NCBI GenBank assembly: GCA_014841595.1
Contig: JACYUE010000001.1
Location: 847,654-911,653, forward strand
Origin: Oxalobacteraceae sp. CFBP 8761
GTDB taxonomy: Bacteria; Pseudomonadota; Gammaproteobacteria; Burkholderiales; Burkholderiaceae_D
DNA length: 64,000 bases
Direction: 5' to 3'
Shown here in pieces: positions 25,531 through 32,693 of this stretch (position 1 is the stretch's first letter; each line of letters opens with the position of its first letter). The translations under genes and the position numbers were made by a program. The notes under the pieces were generated by a model. The model ran no database searches, had not been told where the DNA came from, and saw only the letters and a program-made list of their open reading frames with translations.

Positions 25531-26259
25531 ATGTATACGGTCAAAGGGAAAGCGGACAAGAATTCTTTGCTGACGGAGCATATGCCGTTGGTAAAGCGTC
25601 TTGCCCACCACATGAAGGCGAAGCTGCCGCCTTCGGTGGAGGTCGATGACCTGATCCAGGCCGGCATGATTGGGTTGCTCGACGCGATCAACCGCTACGA
25701 AGACGACCACGGCGCGCAGTTCGAGACCTATGCCGTGCTGCGCATCCGCGGCGCGATGCTCGACGAGCTGCGTTCGAGTGACTGGATGCCGCGCAGCACG
25801 CGCCAGAACATGCGCAAGGTCGAGGGCGCGATGCAGTCGCTGCAGCAGCGTCTGGGCCGCCCGCCCAGCGAATCCGAAGTGGCCGCGTCGCTCAAGATCT
25901 CGCTCGACGAGTACCAGGACATGCTGGCCGATTCCGGCGGCCACCAGCTGCTGTACTACGAAGACTTCCACGCCGACGAAGGCAGCGACAATTTCCTCGA
26001 CCGCTACGCAGTTGACGATGCCGACCCGCTGCGCAGCCTGATGGAAACCGATTTCCGCCAGGCCGTGATCGACGCGATCGACAAGCTGCCGCCGCGCGAA
26101 AAACTCCTGATGGGCCTGTATTACGAAGAAGAACTGAACCTGAAGGAAATCGGCGCCGTGATGGGCGTGAGTGAATCGCGGGTGTCGCAGCTGCACACCC
26201 AGGCCGTCGCACGTTTGCGCACCACCTTACGGGAGCAATTATGGACTGGGCCAGCGTAA
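25531..26259 (+). CDS. fliA: Flagellar sigma factor FliA (sigma-28)
   Basis: 242 residues. Region 2 shows HMPLVKRLAHHMKAKLPPSV, VDDLIQAGMIGLLDAI and the F-x-T-Y-A-x-x-R-I-R-G-A-M-L-D-E-L-R core-binding/-10 segment. Region 3 is MRKVEGAMQSLQQRLGRPPS. Region 4 is the helix-turn-helix LKEIGAVMGVSESRVSQLH. It directs RNA polymerase to late flagellar, motor and chemotaxis promoters and is held by FlgM, which is not in the window. Its last 19 bases overlap the motC start in another frame. Confidence 0.96.
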   Translation: MYTVKGKADKNSLLTEHMPLVKRLAHHMKAKLPPSVEVDDLIQAGMIGLLDAINRYEDDHGAQFETYAVLRIRGAMLDELRSSDWMPRSTRQNMRKVEGAMQSLQQRLGRPPSESEVAASLKISLDEYQDMLADSGGHQLLYYEDFHADEGSDNFLDRYAVDDADPLRSLMETDFRQAVIDAIDKLPPREKLLMGLYYEEELNLKEIGAVMGVSESRVSQLHTQAVARLRTTLREQLWTGPA

Positions 26260-26984
26260 TCGGCCTGGTGCTGGCAATCGCCGGCATCTTTCTCGGTTAC
26301 ACCCTCGACGGCGGCAAGTTCTCGTCGTTGATCCAGCCTGCCGCATTTGCCATCGTGGTGGTCGGCACCTTCGGCGCCGTGCTGCTGCAAAGCGAGACAC
26401 GCACCTTCTTGCGCGGCATCACCATGCTGCGCTGGGTGTTCGTGCCACCGAAAAACGGGCGCCAGAAACTGTCGCGCGAGATCGCGCTATGGAGCCTGAC
26501 GGCGCGCCGCGATGGCTTGCTCTCGCTCGAACAATTCATGAACAAGGCCGACCCGTTCGTCGCCAAGGGCTTGCGCCTCGTGGTCGACGGCATCGCGCCC
26601 GAGAAGGTGCGCAGCCTGCTCGAACACGAAATCAACGGCTACGAATTCGCCCAGCGCCAGGCGGCGCGCATCTGGGAATCGGCCGCCGGCTACTCGCCGA
26701 CGATCGGGATCCTGGGCGCCGTGCTGGGCCTGATCCACGTGATGGAAAACCTGTCCGATCCGGCCCGCCTGGGCTCGGGCATTGCGGTGGCGTTCGTCTC
26801 GACCGTGTACGGCGTGGGCATGGCCAACCTGTTCTTCTACCCGGTCGGCAACAAGCTCAAGGCCATCGTCAGCGACAAGGTGTCGCAGTACGAGATCCTG
26901 GCCGAAGTGTTCTCTGACCTGGCCAGTGGCGACCATGGCCGCGTCGTCGACGAGCGCGTCGCCAGCCTGCTCACGCACCACTAG
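26241..26984 (+). CDS. motC: Flagellar motor stator protein MotC (MotA/PomA type)
   Basis: 247 residues, four membrane segments (two near the N-terminus, two at about 150-205). The cytoplasmic loop carries the charged residues that contact FliG. The proline-bearing channel segments read AGYSPTIGILGAVLGLIHVM and GSGIAVAFVSTVYGVGMANL. With MotD it forms a proton or sodium-driven stator; the MotC/MotD pair is the second stator set in bacteria such as Pseudomonas. It starts 19 bases inside fliA, implying translational coupling. Confidence 0.92.
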   Translation: MDWASVIGLVLAIAGIFLGYTLDGGKFSSLIQPAAFAIVVVGTFGAVLLQSETRTFLRGITMLRWVFVPPKNGRQKLSREIALWSLTARRDGLLSLEQFMNKADPFVAKGLRLVVDGIAPEKVRSLLEHEINGYEFAQRQAARIWESAAGYSPTIGILGAVLGLIHVMENLSDPARLGSGIAVAFVSTVYGVGMANLFFYPVGNKLKAIVSDKVSQYEILAEVFSDLASGDHGRVVDERVASLLTHH

Positions 26985-26993
26985 GCCAGCGCC

Positions 26994-27749
26994 ATGGCCC
27001 GCAAGCGCTACGACGACGATGTCCCCACCGAAAACCACGAACGCTGGCTGATTTCGTACGCCGACCTGATCACGCTGCTGTTCGCGTTCTTCGTCGTCAT
27101 GTACGCCATCTCCATCGTCAACGAGGGCAAGTACCAGGTGCTGTCCGATGCGCTCGGCGATGCGTTCGGCGGCCGTGGCGCGGCCACGAAGGTCAACACC
27201 AATGTCGAACCGGTGCTGCCACTGTCGCACATCATCAACCGCCGCCGCAACGAAGCAGCGCGGCGCGAGCAGGAAAAGATGGGCGTGATGGCACGCGAAC
27301 TGTCGGCGACCTTGCTGCCGCTGGTGAAGTCGGGGCAGGTGCGGGTGATCCAGAACGCGCGCGGCATCAGCGTCGAGATCAACGCCAGCGTGCTGTTCCC
27401 GCAGGGCGAAGCAGTGCTGGACGGCGAAGGCCAGGAAATCCTCGCGCAGGTGGCCGGCCTGCTCAAGAACGACACGCACCGCATCGAGGTCGAAGGCCAC
27501 ACCGACGACCTGCCGATCGCCAATCCGCTGTATCCATCGAACTGGGAACTGTCGACCGCGCGCGCGAGCAGCGTGGTGCGGCTGTTCGCCGCCAACGGCG
27601 TGCCCGAGGTGCGCCTGTCGGCGATCGGCTTTGCCGCGACGCGGCCGGTGGCGCCCAACACCGACGAGGTGGGCAAGGCGCGCAATCGGCGCGTGGCGGT
27701 GATGATCCTGGCGGCGCTGCCCGAGACCGGCGGTAACATACTTCCGTGA
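26994..27749 (+). CDS. motD: Flagellar motor stator protein MotD (MotB/OmpA type)
   Basis: 251 residues. A basic N-terminus leads to one membrane segment with the ion-carrying Asp (WLISYADLITLLFAFFVVMY), followed by a linker and an OmpA-like peptidoglycan-binding domain (about 130-245) containing VEGHTDDLPIANPLYPSNWELSTARA. It anchors the stator to the cell wall. It begins nine bases after motC and ends the flagellar run; no che gene lies between fliA and motC as it does in Pseudomonas. Confidence 0.93.
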   Translation: MARKRYDDDVPTENHERWLISYADLITLLFAFFVVMYAISIVNEGKYQVLSDALGDAFGGRGAATKVNTNVEPVLPLSHIINRRRNEAARREQEKMGVMARELSATLLPLVKSGQVRVIQNARGISVEINASVLFPQGEAVLDGEGQEILAQVAGLLKNDTHRIEVEGHTDDLPIANPLYPSNWELSTARASSVVRLFAANGVPEVRLSAIGFAATRPVAPNTDEVGKARNRRVAVMILAALPETGGNILP

Positions 27750-27828
27750 ATGTATTGAAGGAATCATGTCATAATCGACAGGCAGCGTCGCGCGGGTGAC
27801 GCCTGCCGTGAATCCTCGAGGAGTCGCA

Positions 27829-28344
27829 ATGCATGTCAAACGAAGCTCGCCGGCGGCCAAGCTGGCAATGGTGCTGTCGCTGGTCGGCCTGGTTGGCGTG
27901 GTCAAGGCCGTGGAGGCCAAGGTGAACGTCCAGCATCGGCTCGAAGTGGAAACCGGGGCCGGCAAGGTCAAGGTGCGGGTGCTGATCGAGAACCGGGGCG
28001 ATGTACCGATATGGATCCCGCGCGAGATCGCGCTGGGCGACGATCTGAGCGCTCCCCGTTTTGCGCTCAGCTCACTGACGGACACGGTCGCCTACACGGG
28101 CCGCATGGTCAAGCGCGGTCCGCTCGGGCCAGCCGACTATCTCGAGGTCAAGCCGCAGACGACTTATCTGAACACGCTCGACATCACGCAGGCCTATGCG
28201 TTCAAGCCGGGCCAGCACAGTTACGAGATCCGCTACGCCGGCCCATGGGTGACCGATTTGCGCAAGCTCGACGCGGGTGGCATCAAGAGCAGCCCGGCGC
28301 TACCGGTGAAGTTTTCGCACACGGTCAGGATGGCCGCGCGCTGA
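27829..28344 (+). CDS. Exported protein homologous to the N-terminal domain of the nearby M35 peptidase
   Basis: 171 residues from ATG 27829 (GAGGAG upstream). A signal peptide (LAMVLSLVGLVGVVKAVEA) is followed by one beta-sandwich domain. It clearly parallels residues 27-160 of the metallopeptidase at 35508-36578: GRMVKRGPLGPADYLEVKP here against GRRIKRAAPGPADYLQLAP there, plus the preceding APRF/APLF and following Y-E-I-R-Y/Y-T-I-R-Y positions. No catalytic domain follows. It converges on the PAAR gene with one base between stops. A periplasmic inhibitor or immunity role towards the peptidase is possible but unproven. Confidence 0.75.
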   Translation: MHVKRSSPAAKLAMVLSLVGLVGVVKAVEAKVNVQHRLEVETGAGKVKVRVLIENRGDVPIWIPREIALGDDLSAPRFALSSLTDTVAYTGRMVKRGPLGPADYLEVKPQTTYLNTLDITQAYAFKPGQHSYEIRYAGPWVTDLRKLDAGGIKSSPALPVKFSHTVRMAAR

Positions 28345-28345
28345 T

Positions 28346-28612
28346 TCAAGGCGCTTTGCAGTTGGTGGCGCTGGCAATCAGCGTCGCGCCACAACTCGTC
28401 TTGTCGCCATCGAAGGCAATCAACTTGCCGTCGATTTTGTGCTGCGCCGAGCCGCTGACGATCTTGCAGCCATTGTGACCTTTGATGGGGCAACTGCAGG
28501 TGTCGCCCACGCACGCCACGGGAATACCGCCCACCTTCACATGCCGCGCGCTGACGCTGAGGACCTTGCCGCCATGCGACGTGGCGTCGCCGAGCCTGAT
28601 GATGTTGCGCAT
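28346..28612 (-). CDS. PAAR-domain T6SS spike-tip protein
   Basis: 88 residues, essentially only a PAAR domain: IIRLGDATSHGGKVLSV at the start, then the repeated Pro-Ala-Ala-Arg-like turns GGIPVACVGDTCSCPIKGHNGC and GKLIAFDGDKTSCGATL. His/Cys residues fit zinc coordination at the apex. It would cap the VgrG trimer and sharpen the puncturing tip. Last gene of the minus-strand T6SS island, 26 bases after the Tla3 gene. No C-terminal toxin domain is present. Confidence 0.93.
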   Translation of the reverse strand: MRNIIRLGDATSHGGKVLSVSARHVKVGGIPVACVGDTCSCPIKGHNGCKIVSGSAQHKIDGKLIAFDGDKTSCGATLIASATNCKAP

Positions 28613-28638
28613 GATTGAGCCTTTCTTGTGACGGTGAT

Positions 28639-30450
28639 TCAGTCGGATGGGGTCTCGTGTTCGGGAATCGCGTCGGCGCCCAGTACCGACGCCACTGTCG
28701 GTGGCTTGTAGTTGTCCGGGTCGATCGACGGCTGGACAATGTGCTTAAAGATGTTTGGGCCTTGCGACTCGCGCCGTTCCTTGCTCGGCGGGCTGATGAA
28801 CACGATGCTGGCGCCGGTCGGATCGCGCAGATTGATCGCGGCCGAGGCGCCGCCGTCGATATAGCTGCCCATCACGCCCACCGCCATCTGGACGAAGAAG
28901 GTCGCGGCGCCGGTATTGCCCATGCGCTGGTCGGTATCGATGAACTGCGACGTCTTGCCGGTGTCGATGTCCGGGCCACCCTTCGCGGCATACGCGTGCA
29001 GCGTGCCTGCCAGCGCGATCTTCTGTTCGGTGTCGTGGTTGAACGCGGCGATGATGCGCGCCGGACCTGCAGCGCGCTGCGCTTCGGGCAGCGTTTGCAG
29101 CGCCTGCTGCCAGCCGGCTTCCAGCAGCGTTTGACGCGCGTCGCGGCGCTTGACCGGCTTGCCTTGCTCATCCTCGAACTTGACGAACACGGGGCGGTGG
29201 ATGAATCCCATCGAGGGGAGGGCGTCGAAGGCGGCAAGCTGATTGCGGTTCCACGGGACCGGGAACCAGGGGGTGGGCTTCCAGTCTTTCGGAGGCGGAT
29301 TGGCCCAGCGCTTGTAGTCGTCGAGCAGAGTGCTTTCGGGGCGGTCGAAGACGGGGTGTTTGGCGAATTTGGCGGCGGCGGGGAGCCATTCGTCGACGGT
29401 GGGTTGTCTGGTGATGCCCGGGAATCTCTCCGCTACTCTGGCAGGTATTGGCACATTGTCTTGAAGCTGGTAGTACATCTGGCGCAGGGTCTCTTGCAGA
29501 TAGTCGTTGTCCGGATCGTCCCACGTATAGGGTCGCAATGGCTCAACACGTTCACGTCGAGCCAGTATGAAGACTGCACTGGCGTCGGTATATTCTGGGA
29601 TGTAATAACCATCCTGAACACGAAATTCTTTGCCGGCCGCTTTCCCGTAGTCACGACTTGAATCGCTGTCCGTACTAAGCAAAACCAGATACGGAAGGTC
29701 AGGGTTTGCATCGAAAAATGTGAATGCTTGCTCCAGTAGTTGGTCCGGGCGTTCACCGAGTCGCCAAGGACCGATCGCAAATAGATGCCATGCCATGCCG
29801 GTGCCTTCTGCGTTACCCGCCAATCCAGCCATTGGCCAGGTTTCACTAGGCTGCTTCTCAGGGTCGTCCATGGGACCACGTGCATACATCGATGGCATGC
29901 CCCAAAACATCGGTGACGCATCTGCACCATTTTCCAAAGCATCATTAGTGCGATTGCCAGTCTGGCCGCTCTTGGCCGTCCCGGACCATGGGTACTTGTT
30001 GGGATCAGGCTCGCGAATGCTCGTATTGGGCCTTCCATGTTGCAGTACATTCCATAGTTTGCCTTGGCGATGCTGTTCGACCGTGACGCCCAGTCCCAGC
30101 ACTTCCAGCACGTATTCACGTTTCAATTGTTCGGATGTTGCAGCGGAGTTCAGTTTCTCTAGCTGTTGCGTTTTCAGCTGCCACTCACGTGCGCGGCTAT
30201 CAGCTGCGTGCGCGTCCATCAGCCACTTGCCACCAAAAATCGTAGTCACCAACAGCAGAGGAATCCCGAGCCATCTAACTTTATTCATTGTCGTCCCCAT
30301 GTCGATATTGAGAAGCTCAGGGCGCAAGACCCAAATATCAAAAAGCATCCAAAGTAAAGATAGAACTGGATATGCAATTAGCGCTCCCAACACGTATTTC
30401 CATGTCGCGTGGCGCTTGTAGGTGATGCTGTGTGTTGATGTGCTGTTCAT
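28639..30450 (-). CDS. Type VI lipase adaptor Tla3-like (DUF2875) protein
   Basis: 603 residues from ATG 30450, which overlaps the Tle3 stop (ATGA). Two N-terminal membrane segments (about 16-35 and 59-78) are followed by a large soluble part with two adaptor-type regions. The DUF2875/Tla3 family in Pseudomonas loads Tle3 phospholipase onto VgrG, and the gene order here supports that. By eye the N-terminal half (29.4-30.45 kb) is much lower in GC than the C-terminal half, suggesting recombination within the gene. A starting point at 30519 would add residues encoded inside tle3 and is less likely. Confidence 0.82.
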   Translation of the reverse strand: MNSTSTHSITYKRHATWKYVLGALIAYPVLSLLWMLFDIWVLRPELLNIDMGTTMNKVRWLGIPLLLVTTIFGGKWLMDAHAADSRAREWQLKTQQLEKLNSAATSEQLKREYVLEVLGLGVTVEQHRQGKLWNVLQHGRPNTSIREPDPNKYPWSGTAKSGQTGNRTNDALENGADASPMFWGMPSMYARGPMDDPEKQPSETWPMAGLAGNAEGTGMAWHLFAIGPWRLGERPDQLLEQAFTFFDANPDLPYLVLLSTDSDSSRDYGKAAGKEFRVQDGYYIPEYTDASAVFILARRERVEPLRPYTWDDPDNDYLQETLRQMYYQLQDNVPIPARVAERFPGITRQPTVDEWLPAAAKFAKHPVFDRPESTLLDDYKRWANPPPKDWKPTPWFPVPWNRNQLAAFDALPSMGFIHRPVFVKFEDEQGKPVKRRDARQTLLEAGWQQALQTLPEAQRAAGPARIIAAFNHDTEQKIALAGTLHAYAAKGGPDIDTGKTSQFIDTDQRMGNTGAATFFVQMAVGVMGSYIDGGASAAINLRDPTGASIVFISPPSKERRESQGPNIFKHIVQPSIDPDNYKPPTVASVLGADAIPEHETPSD

Positions 30451-32684
30451 GACTTTCCTTTCGATTGGGATGCCATTACGCGCGCCCCTGTTATCGTCTC
30501 GGAAATAACGATCTCCCATAATTTCCCTGTCAATAGCGGTAATCCCGCTGGAAGAGCACCACGTGAGTAATATTTCGCATTGCCTTCGATCGTCTGCTTA
30601 CGCCAATCGGGTTCACCCGCAAGGTATGTATGAAACAAGGTGAGGAATTTGTCCCAAATGAGTATCCCGTCTCGCGGCTGCCCATCGTTGTCCATAATCT
30701 TGAGACGCCAATCCGCCACCGCGCACAAATATGCGCGAAACGTCGGATCACTCACTGCTTTGCCACTCCCAATCGATAAATCGTATGCAGTGACCTGCCG
30801 ATGATTCTTGCTACTTGCGAAAATCACGCTATGAAACGATTTCGGACTTAACTCTTTCTGCCAGCGTAGCCTTGCCGCATTAGGGCTCTCCTGTATCTGT
30901 GCCTTGATCGAACCGTTAGCGAAACGTTCGCCTGACACAATGCGTTCCCTATCCTCGGGGTTTGTGTTGCCGGGACGCTTGACCTGGTTGTACGCGGCTT
31001 CGAGCCTCTTCAGATCAGACTCCACTACATCGCCGGTCCTCCATGTCCGCAATGATGCAATGACAGTCGCCTGTAGCCCTTCATCCCTGACCTGAAGACC
31101 TTTATTGCTTGTGACGGCAGTGGCGGCGTCAATCGCATCAACTTCCTCGCAAGGCCCGCGATCCTTGGATTCGATGCTGGATAGCATCGAATGTGCCGGA
31201 ATCTTGTGGGCATCAATTTGATTACCCTGAATGTCGGGTTGGCATGGTGTTTTGAGCGCCTCGCCGTTGATCGTCCTGACACCTCGCCGGTCAATTTCCC
31301 GCTCGAGCGTCGCTGATGACGTCACCGGCAATGACTCGCGCAGGGTGCGGCCGCTTGCCGCAACGTGGGCATGGTCGTCTTCGTTCGGTAGCCTCAGGAT
31401 GAAATCGTGCGGCGCTTGGCCTACTAGCACTGGCGCGGCCTTTCCCGTTCCCGAATGTGGTCGCAGCTTTGCTGTGAACACCCTCTGACGGAAGGCAAGG
31501 CCGAGTTCGCCAAGAGCCTTGCGCCGCCGCGGCGTAGGTGCATTGTCATGACTTCTGGCGTAAGCTCTTACCTCTTCCGAGGTGACTACGTTTGCAACGG
31601 TATCCGGCACGCCTTGCCAGCCAATGCCGCGCATATTGTCGAGTGCGACCGTCATATCCTCTGGGCTGAAATATAAGTAGACCTTGCCACGGTTGTCTCG
31701 GTCAGAATTCGGTTTCCAGCGGCCATGCACCATGCCGCCGGAGTCTGTTTCACTAATGCGGGCGAATACGGGTGACGTTGTCTTGGACTTCGCGACGCCT
31801 GTAACGATATTGACTAGTGTCTCCAAGCGAGCCCTGATCGTTTGTCTGTCAGAGATCAGGTCATAGAAATTGCTCATGGCTTCGTCCATATCGCCCTTGA
31901 CGAATGCGGCAGTCCGCATCGACAAACCTATCCCTTGATCCAGGCTATACGGCGGATGCATCAGAATCAACGTATCCGCCGTACGCTCACCCATCTCCAT
32001 CAGGAAAGCCTGTGCCAGCAAGCTGATCAAACAACCCTGGCTGTGCGCGACGATGTTGACAGTGTCAGTGGGCTCATACTGGCGAATCATCGCGACCAGC
32101 GCCGCCAGGCGCCGGGCCGCAAGCACCATGTACATTCGCCCCGGTCCATTCTTGACAGGTCGGAGCGGGTCACCCGCTGGATCGAATGGAGCATATATGC
32201 CCTTGTTCCACATATCGGGCAGGGTGCTGGTGGCATTGCCAAACGGGCCGCCTCCTTTGGACAGGTCCTTGTCGAGGCGATTGCCGTTGCGGTCTGTCTT
32301 CTGACCATTCACGGTCTTCGTCAGATTGCCCACTTCACGAAAGCCCCAGTAAAACGGGATCACCGGACTATCCGTGTCGGACGCCGTGTTGCGCTTGAAA
32401 AACACCGCATCAGGATCATCCAGCAGCGTCTCCTTATCCTTCGCGCCAGGCATCCGGTACGTCCCGGGCTTGAACTTGCGCAGCAGGCGATCCTGCAGTC
32501 CCGCGCACAGCCCTTCCTCGACTGCGCTATAGCTGGTGCCCACATCATTTACGCCATGTACCACGATGATGTTGCATGGCTGCTCGCGTGGTACATCGAC
32601 AATTTTGTCGCCGATGCGACAAGGTTGCAGCAGCGCGTTATCGCGTTTAATAACGTATTCACTTTTCAGATATTTGCCGGCCAT
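30447..32684 (-). CDS. T6SS phospholipase effector, Tle3-type (alpha/beta hydrolase)
   Basis: 745 residues. The hydrolase core is N-terminal: a strand with IIVVHGVNDVGTSYSAVEEG (39-58) for the oxyanion side and the nucleophile elbow VNIVAHSQGCLISLLAQAF with Ser215. The C-terminal ~350 residues match the Tle3-type extension (DUF3274-like) in general layout. Tle3 proteins are delivered on VgrG and attack phospholipids of target cells. There is no signal peptide, as expected for a T6SS cargo. Flanked by vgrG and the Tla3 adaptor. No typical Tli3 lipoprotein immunity gene is adjacent. GC is lower than in vgrG. Confidence 0.85.
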   Translation of the reverse strand: MAGKYLKSEYVIKRDNALLQPCRIGDKIVDVPREQPCNIIVVHGVNDVGTSYSAVEEGLCAGLQDRLLRKFKPGTYRMPGAKDKETLLDDPDAVFFKRNTASDTDSPVIPFYWGFREVGNLTKTVNGQKTDRNGNRLDKDLSKGGGPFGNATSTLPDMWNKGIYAPFDPAGDPLRPVKNGPGRMYMVLAARRLAALVAMIRQYEPTDTVNIVAHSQGCLISLLAQAFLMEMGERTADTLILMHPPYSLDQGIGLSMRTAAFVKGDMDEAMSNFYDLISDRQTIRARLETLVNIVTGVAKSKTTSPVFARISETDSGGMVHGRWKPNSDRDNRGKVYLYFSPEDMTVALDNMRGIGWQGVPDTVANVVTSEEVRAYARSHDNAPTPRRRKALGELGLAFRQRVFTAKLRPHSGTGKAAPVLVGQAPHDFILRLPNEDDHAHVAASGRTLRESLPVTSSATLEREIDRRGVRTINGEALKTPCQPDIQGNQIDAHKIPAHSMLSSIESKDRGPCEEVDAIDAATAVTSNKGLQVRDEGLQATVIASLRTWRTGDVVESDLKRLEAAYNQVKRPGNTNPEDRERIVSGERFANGSIKAQIQESPNAARLRWQKELSPKSFHSVIFASSKNHRQVTAYDLSIGSGKAVSDPTFRAYLCAVADWRLKIMDNDGQPRDGILIWDKFLTLFHTYLAGEPDWRKQTIEGNAKYYSRGALPAGLPLLTGKLWEIVISETITGARVMASQSKGKS

Positions 32685-32693
32685 CTCGGTCTC

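Noticed and set aside
27796..28344. 27796 as the start of the M35 N-domain homologue
   Set aside because: GAGGAG sits just before ATG 27829 and the signal peptide begins there; the extra 11 codons lie over the ribosome site.
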